From positions 1 through 43,158 of the forward strand of contig CALXRQ010000013.1 in assembly GCA_944390895.1 (NCBI GenBank): DNA of 43,158 nucleotides, given 5' to 3'. Positions 40,029 to 43,158 of this stretch are shown here, in pieces. The notes under the pieces were generated by a model that did not search any database, was not told where the DNA came from, and saw nothing but the letters and a program-made list of their open reading frames with translations. This DNA is from an uncultured Alphaproteobacteria bacterium (GTDB taxonomy: Bacteria; Pseudomonadota; Alphaproteobacteria; RF32; CAG-239). How positions within the stretch are numbered: position 1 is the stretch's first letter; every line of letters starts with the position of its first letter. The position numbers were made by a program, and so were the translations under genes.

Positions 40029-40991
40029 ATGTCTGAAATCAGAAATAAAATAATGGCTTTGAAGTCTTATCTGGATACCAAAATTATCGGTCAGGAAGAT
40101 CTGATAAAAAAAATGATTATTACGCTTTTGGCGGACGGACACGCCTTGGTGGAAGGTGCGCCCGGTTTGGCGAAGACCAAGGCAATCAAGACCATGGCCG
40201 AGTGTATCAACGCCAAGTATAACCGTATCCAGTTCACGCCGGATCTGCTGCCCTCGGATATTACCGGCAGCGAGATTTATGTGGCGGCCAAAGGGGAATT
40301 TGAATTTCGCAAGGGGCCGATTTTTGCCAATCTGATTTTGGCCGACGAAATCAACCGCGCGCCGGCCAAGGTTCAGTCCGCGCTTTTGGAGGCAATGGCT
40401 GAGCGTCAGGTCAGTATCGGCGGCAAACGTTATATTTTGCCGGAACTTTTTATGGTCATGGCTACCCAGAACCCGATTGAGCATGAGGGAACTTATAATC
40501 TGCCGGAAGCGCAGCTTGACCGTTTTCTGATGTATATCAAAATTGATCAGCCCGATGCCGAAGCGGAGAAAAAAATTCTGCATTTGGTTCGCGGCGAGGT
40601 TGCCAAAACGCCGGAGCCGAAATTTGACCGGCTGGCGGCGGAAGATATTCTGGCCGCACGCAAAGAGGTATTGGGCGTTCATACCAGCGAGGCGGTGGAA
40701 GAGTATCTGGTTCAGCTGATTATGGCGACGCGGCATCCCGACAAATATGATGCCAAGCTGACCGGGCAGGTTTTGTTCGGCGCCAGTCCGCGCGCAACCA
40801 TTGCTCTGGACCGCTGTGCCAAAATCAACGCCTGGATTGCCGGCCGCGATTTTGTGACGCCGGAAGATATTCAGTCGGTTATTTACGATGTTTTGCGCCA
40901 CCGCATTATTCTCTCCTTTGAAGCGCAGGCCGAAGGGGTTACGACGGACGAAGTCATTGCCAAGCTGCTGAATTTGGTTCCGCTGCCCTGA
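40029..40991 (+). CDS. MoxR-family AAA+ ATPase
   Basis: A 320-residue AAA+ ATPase of the MoxR group. The Walker A is GAPGLAKT (residues 43-50), Walker B LILADEINRAPAKVQSALLEAM, sensor 1 MVMATQNPIEHEGTYNLPEAQLDRF, and sensor 2 lies in GASPRATIAL. MoxR proteins act as chaperones that insert metal or assemble complexes, commonly with DUF58 and von Willebrand A-domain partners. The ATG at 40029 is preferred over a GTG at 40020 because AGAGGTG is properly spaced from it. A DUF58 gene lies directly downstream, the standard pairing. Confidence 0.92.
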   Translation: MSEIRNKIMALKSYLDTKIIGQEDLIKKMIITLLADGHALVEGAPGLAKTKAIKTMAECINAKYNRIQFTPDLLPSDITGSEIYVAAKGEFEFRKGPIFANLILADEINRAPAKVQSALLEAMAERQVSIGGKRYILPELFMVMATQNPIEHEGTYNLPEAQLDRFLMYIKIDQPDAEAEKKILHLVRGEVAKTPEPKFDRLAAEDILAARKEVLGVHTSEAVEEYLVQLIMATRHPDKYDAKLTGQVLFGASPRATIALDRCAKINAWIAGRDFVTPEDIQSVIYDVLRHRIILSFEAQAEGVTTDEVIAKLLNLVPLP

Positions 40992-41025
40992 TAAAAGGAT
41001 AATGCCGCGGTTGTAGAGGAACAAA

Positions 41026-41973
41026 ATGAAACGCTTAAAAAATCTGGCCAAAATATTTTCCTTTAAGAGCGAGTATGACAACTCGGGGCTTTTCGTTACT
41101 CTTGAAGAACTGCTGGAGCAGAAGCGTTATGTCGCCTATCTCCGGGCGCTGACGCGCCGGCTGGCGACTTCCAACCAGGCCGGAGACGTGAAGTCGGCAT
41201 TTAAGGGGCGCGGTGTCGAGCTGGAGGAAATACGCAGCTATACTTTCGGCGATGACGTGCGCGACATTGATTGGCGCGTTACGGCGCGCAAAGATACGCC
41301 TTTTACCAAACTCTATGCCGAAGAAAAAGACCGGGAGATATATCTGCTTTTGAATTTGTCGCCGGAAATGGCTTTCGGCACCAGAAAAGAGCTGAAATCG
41401 GCAGCGGCGGCAAAAATTGCGGCGCTGTTGTCCTGGCTGGTGCTGGAAAACAAGGATCGTCTGGGCTGCGTTATTTTTGACGGACGGCAGAACTATGTCT
41501 ACAAACCGCAAAATCATCTGGCGAATATGATTGCCGTTTTCAAAAAAATAGCGGCGGTTTCGCAGGGGATTCTTCATGCGCCCGAACCGCGGGAAGAAAG
41601 TTTTGCCAAATCGGTCAAACTGTTGCAGAAGAACATTAAAAGTCAGGCGACGGTTTTTATCATCAGCGATTTTCTTAATTTTGATGAGGAATTGAAGAAG
41701 GCCGTGGCCGGATTGTCAAAGAAGACGAAGGTCTATATGATCAACGTTTTTGACGTGTTGGAAGAAAACGCGCCGAAAGCCGGGGAATATATGGCTGAAG
41801 ACCGGGGGCGCAGGGTGGTGTTTGATTCGACCTCCAAGCAGTTTCAGAAAGCCTACCGGGCGTATTTTGCTTTGAGGCGGCATGAAGTTAAGGATTTTGC
41901 CCTGAAATTCGGCTGCCGCTATCTGGAGGTCAGAACCGACATTGAATTGTATAAGCAGTTGAAAGCCGTATAA
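41026..41973 (+). CDS. DUF58-domain protein
   Basis: A 315-residue protein. The defining block KGRGVELEEIRSYTFGDDVRDIDWRVTARKDTPFTKLY is the DUF58 motif, followed by a von Willebrand A-like fold (EIYLLLNLSPEMAFGT in place of DxSxS). DUF58 proteins are usually cytosolic or membrane partners of MoxR ATPases. Here there is no membrane segment. It begins 35 bp after moxR with an AGAGGAAC ribosome-binding site. The usual downstream BatA/BatB vWA genes are not present; a TPR gene follows instead, so the locus is a reduced Bat-type cluster. Confidence 0.9.
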   Translation: MKRLKNLAKIFSFKSEYDNSGLFVTLEELLEQKRYVAYLRALTRRLATSNQAGDVKSAFKGRGVELEEIRSYTFGDDVRDIDWRVTARKDTPFTKLYAEEKDREIYLLLNLSPEMAFGTRKELKSAAAAKIAALLSWLVLENKDRLGCVIFDGRQNYVYKPQNHLANMIAVFKKIAAVSQGILHAPEPREESFAKSVKLLQKNIKSQATVFIISDFLNFDEELKKAVAGLSKKTKVYMINVFDVLEENAPKAGEYMAEDRGRRVVFDSTSKQFQKAYRAYFALRRHEVKDFALKFGCRYLEVRTDIELYKQLKAV

Positions 41974-42014
41974 AAACCGGCAGCGAATCGGTATAATTTT
42001 TTTCAAGAGGAAAC

Positions 42015-42043
42015 TTGACAGAATCGATACTAGATGATAGCAT
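42015..42043 (+). promoter_or_regulatory. Candidate promoter of the last TPR gene
   Basis: TTGACA (42015-42020), 17-base spacer and TAGCAT (42038-42043). The start would be near 42050, about 42 bases before the ATG. Confidence 0.55.
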
Positions 42044-42091
42044 TCATAAACAATTATTCTGTAACACGTATAATTCGAGAAGAGAAATATT

Positions 42092-43063
42092 ATGGTAAAG
42101 TCAAACGAGAACAATGCTTATAAAAGAGGTCAGGAACTTTTGGATCAAGGCTTATATAAAGAGGCCATTGAGCAATTTGACGCAGCTATAGCAGAACAGC
42201 CGCAGTCTTGGAAAGCCCTGAACAGTAAAGGATTTGCGTTTCAGAAGATGAGCCGTTATACGGAAGCCGTTGAGTGCTTTGATAAGGCTTTGGCGCTGAA
42301 CCCGCAGTCTGTGGAAGTTTTAAACAACAAAGGCGTTACTTTGAGTATGCGCGGCCTGTATAAAGACGCAATCGCCTGCTTTAACGAAGCGGTGGCCATT
42401 GACAAGACGTCTTTGGAGGCTCTGAACGGCAAAGCTATTGCTTTGCAGCACATGTTTTCTTATAAAGAGGCGTTGGACGTGCTGGAGCAGGCTATGAAAA
42501 TTGACAATAAGCATGCCCAGACTCTTCTCAGTGTTGCAGTTACGCTGCAGAAGCTGAAGCAGTATGAAAGAGCGATTTCTTTCTTCAAAAAGGTTTTGGC
42601 CAACGATAAAAACAACATCAAGGCCTGGAACGGCGTCGGCGTTACTTATCAGCTGATGGGTGACAATGCTTCGGCAATTAAATGTTTTACCAAAATTCTG
42701 AACATTGACAGCCGCGAGATTCAGGCATGGATCAGCATCGGTTTCGTGTATCAGAAAATGTTGAAATTCAACGATGCACTGAAGTGTTATAAAAAAGCGC
42801 AGATGATTATCGGTGCGGGAAAATACCATCACAAACTTTATGACGGGCTGGCCAGTTGTCTGACCAAGCTTTCCGAGTTTGATCAGGCGATTGAGGTTTA
42901 TCAGCAGATATTCCAGAGAGAAGAAGGCAAGAAGAAGTGGGATGCCCAGCGTTCCATGAAGTTTGTCAATAAGCTGAAGCGCAAAAAGGCGGTCGGAACG
43001 CTGCAAAGCATTATTCCGGCAGATGCTCCGGCAACCTCAGGAGGTGAAACGCCGGCAGAATAG
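42092..43063 (+). CDS. TPR-repeat protein
   Basis: A 323-residue protein composed of about seven canonical 34-residue TPRs (GQELLDQGLYKEAIEQFDAA, GFAFQKMSRYTEAVECFDKA, GVTLSMRGLYKDAIACFNEA, GVTYQLMGDNASAIKCFTKI), ending in a polar tail rich in Lys, then Pro and Ala. No signal peptide or membrane span. It resembles the TPR partners of MoxR/DUF58 modules and other bacterial scaffold proteins, but a specific role cannot be given. It has its own candidate promoter and is closed by two hairpins at 43091-43140, so it can be expressed independently of moxR. Confidence 0.85.
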   Translation: MVKSNENNAYKRGQELLDQGLYKEAIEQFDAAIAEQPQSWKALNSKGFAFQKMSRYTEAVECFDKALALNPQSVEVLNNKGVTLSMRGLYKDAIACFNEAVAIDKTSLEALNGKAIALQHMFSYKEALDVLEQAMKIDNKHAQTLLSVAVTLQKLKQYERAISFFKKVLANDKNNIKAWNGVGVTYQLMGDNASAIKCFTKILNIDSREIQAWISIGFVYQKMLKFNDALKCYKKAQMIIGAGKYHHKLYDGLASCLTKLSEFDQAIEVYQQIFQREEGKKKWDAQRSMKFVNKLKRKKAVGTLQSIIPADAPATSGGETPAE

Positions 43064-43090
43064 GTTTGTCAGTTAGAGTTGAATAGATAT

Positions 43091-43108
43091 CCCCCAGTAA
43101 ACTGGGGG
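43091..43108 (+). terminator. Hairpin after the TPR gene
   Basis: CCCCCAG (43091-43097), loop TAAA, CTGGGGG (43102-43108). There is no T tract, so it is probably a weak terminator or an RNA-stabilising hairpin. Confidence 0.55.
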
Positions 43109-43116
43109 TTCTATAG

Positions 43117-43142
43117 AAAAGGCACCTTTGGGTGCCTTTTCC
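43117..43142 (+). terminator. Intrinsic terminator
   Basis: AAAAGGCACC (43117-43126), loop TTTG, GGTGCCTTTT (43131-43140), a perfect ten-pair stem ending in T. It closes the TPR transcript. Confidence 0.9.
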
Positions 43143-43158
43143 TTACAGCTCCAAACGG

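Noticed and set aside
39981..41081. 366-codon open frame on the minus strand
   Set aside because: Antisense to moxR, which has full AAA+ motifs.

Overview
The window (about 48% GC by eye) looks like a chromosomal segment of a flagellated Gram-negative alphaproteobacterium. The flagellin C-terminus has the rhizobial/Azospirillum-type ending (ALQTRQQL near the end). There are outer-membrane barrels, an autotransporter, an MsbA-like ABC transporter and an EptA-like enzyme. Intergenic palindromic repeats of a kind common in gut bacterial genomes suggest a gut-associated relative of Azospirillum. That placement is inference; no rRNA is present to test it. Coding density is high and most genes are ordinary housekeeping or envelope functions.

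Layout. 1-3.4 kb: the 3' part of an unusual flagellin carrying a DUF1566-like insert, a mosaic repeat block, a small FlhB-like protein, a candidate sigma-54 promoter and flgB-flgC-fliE. 3.4-8.5 kb: a second repeat block, two small membrane proteins, a COG2509-type FAD oxidoreductase, UDP-glucose dehydrogenase, and a membrane protein joining a 14-cysteine metallothionein-like head to a SIMPL domain. 8.5-10.1 kb: two structured RNAs with matching architecture, each with its own promoter and intrinsic terminator, one before a small HTH protein and one before an outer-membrane barrel. 10.1-16.3 kb: nagA-nagB divergent from eptA, then an ArsB/NhaD-type transporter and TerC. 16.4-22.1 kb: motA-motB, an MsbA-like ABC transporter, a YgiW-type OB-fold protein, MarC, an ArsC-like protein and a beta-barrel. 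22.3-25.7 kb: a ROK kinase, then a possible redox cluster (CxxC membrane protein, unknown protein, CPHC thioredoxin-like lipoprotein) ending in a regulator made of two fused ArsR-type winged helices. 25.8-29.1 kb: tRNA-Met(CAT), a lipoprotein, and an orphan phage tail-fibre cassette behind a strong promoter and two tandem terminators. 29.2-32.8 kb: a tightly overlapping operon (GT39, GT2, YdjC-type deacetylase, GtrA) that looks like a lipid-linked amino-sugar modification pathway. 32.9-36.5 kb: a CE-clan (Ulp1/YopJ-like) cysteine protease homologue, then an ICMT-like methyltransferase abutting an AIDA-type autotransporter. 36.6-43.1 kb: uvrD/pcrA, and TPR-MoxR-DUF58-TPR genes.

Working together. 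EptA, the GT39/GT2/YdjC/GtrA operon and the MsbA-like transporter would export and decorate lipid A or another surface glycolipid. The inserted flagellin domain, the autotransporter, the tail-fibre proteins and the CE-clan protease suggest a cell surface fitted to host or neighbour contact. NagA/NagB feed amino sugars into glycolysis, and the ROK kinase could supply their substrate.

The most promising undescribed item is the pair of structured RNAs at 8530-8691 and 9148-9351. Next come the flagellin insert, the cysteine-rich SIMPL fusion, the CE-clan protease and the single-chain double ArsR regulator. All calls rest on reading the sequence; no database search was run.
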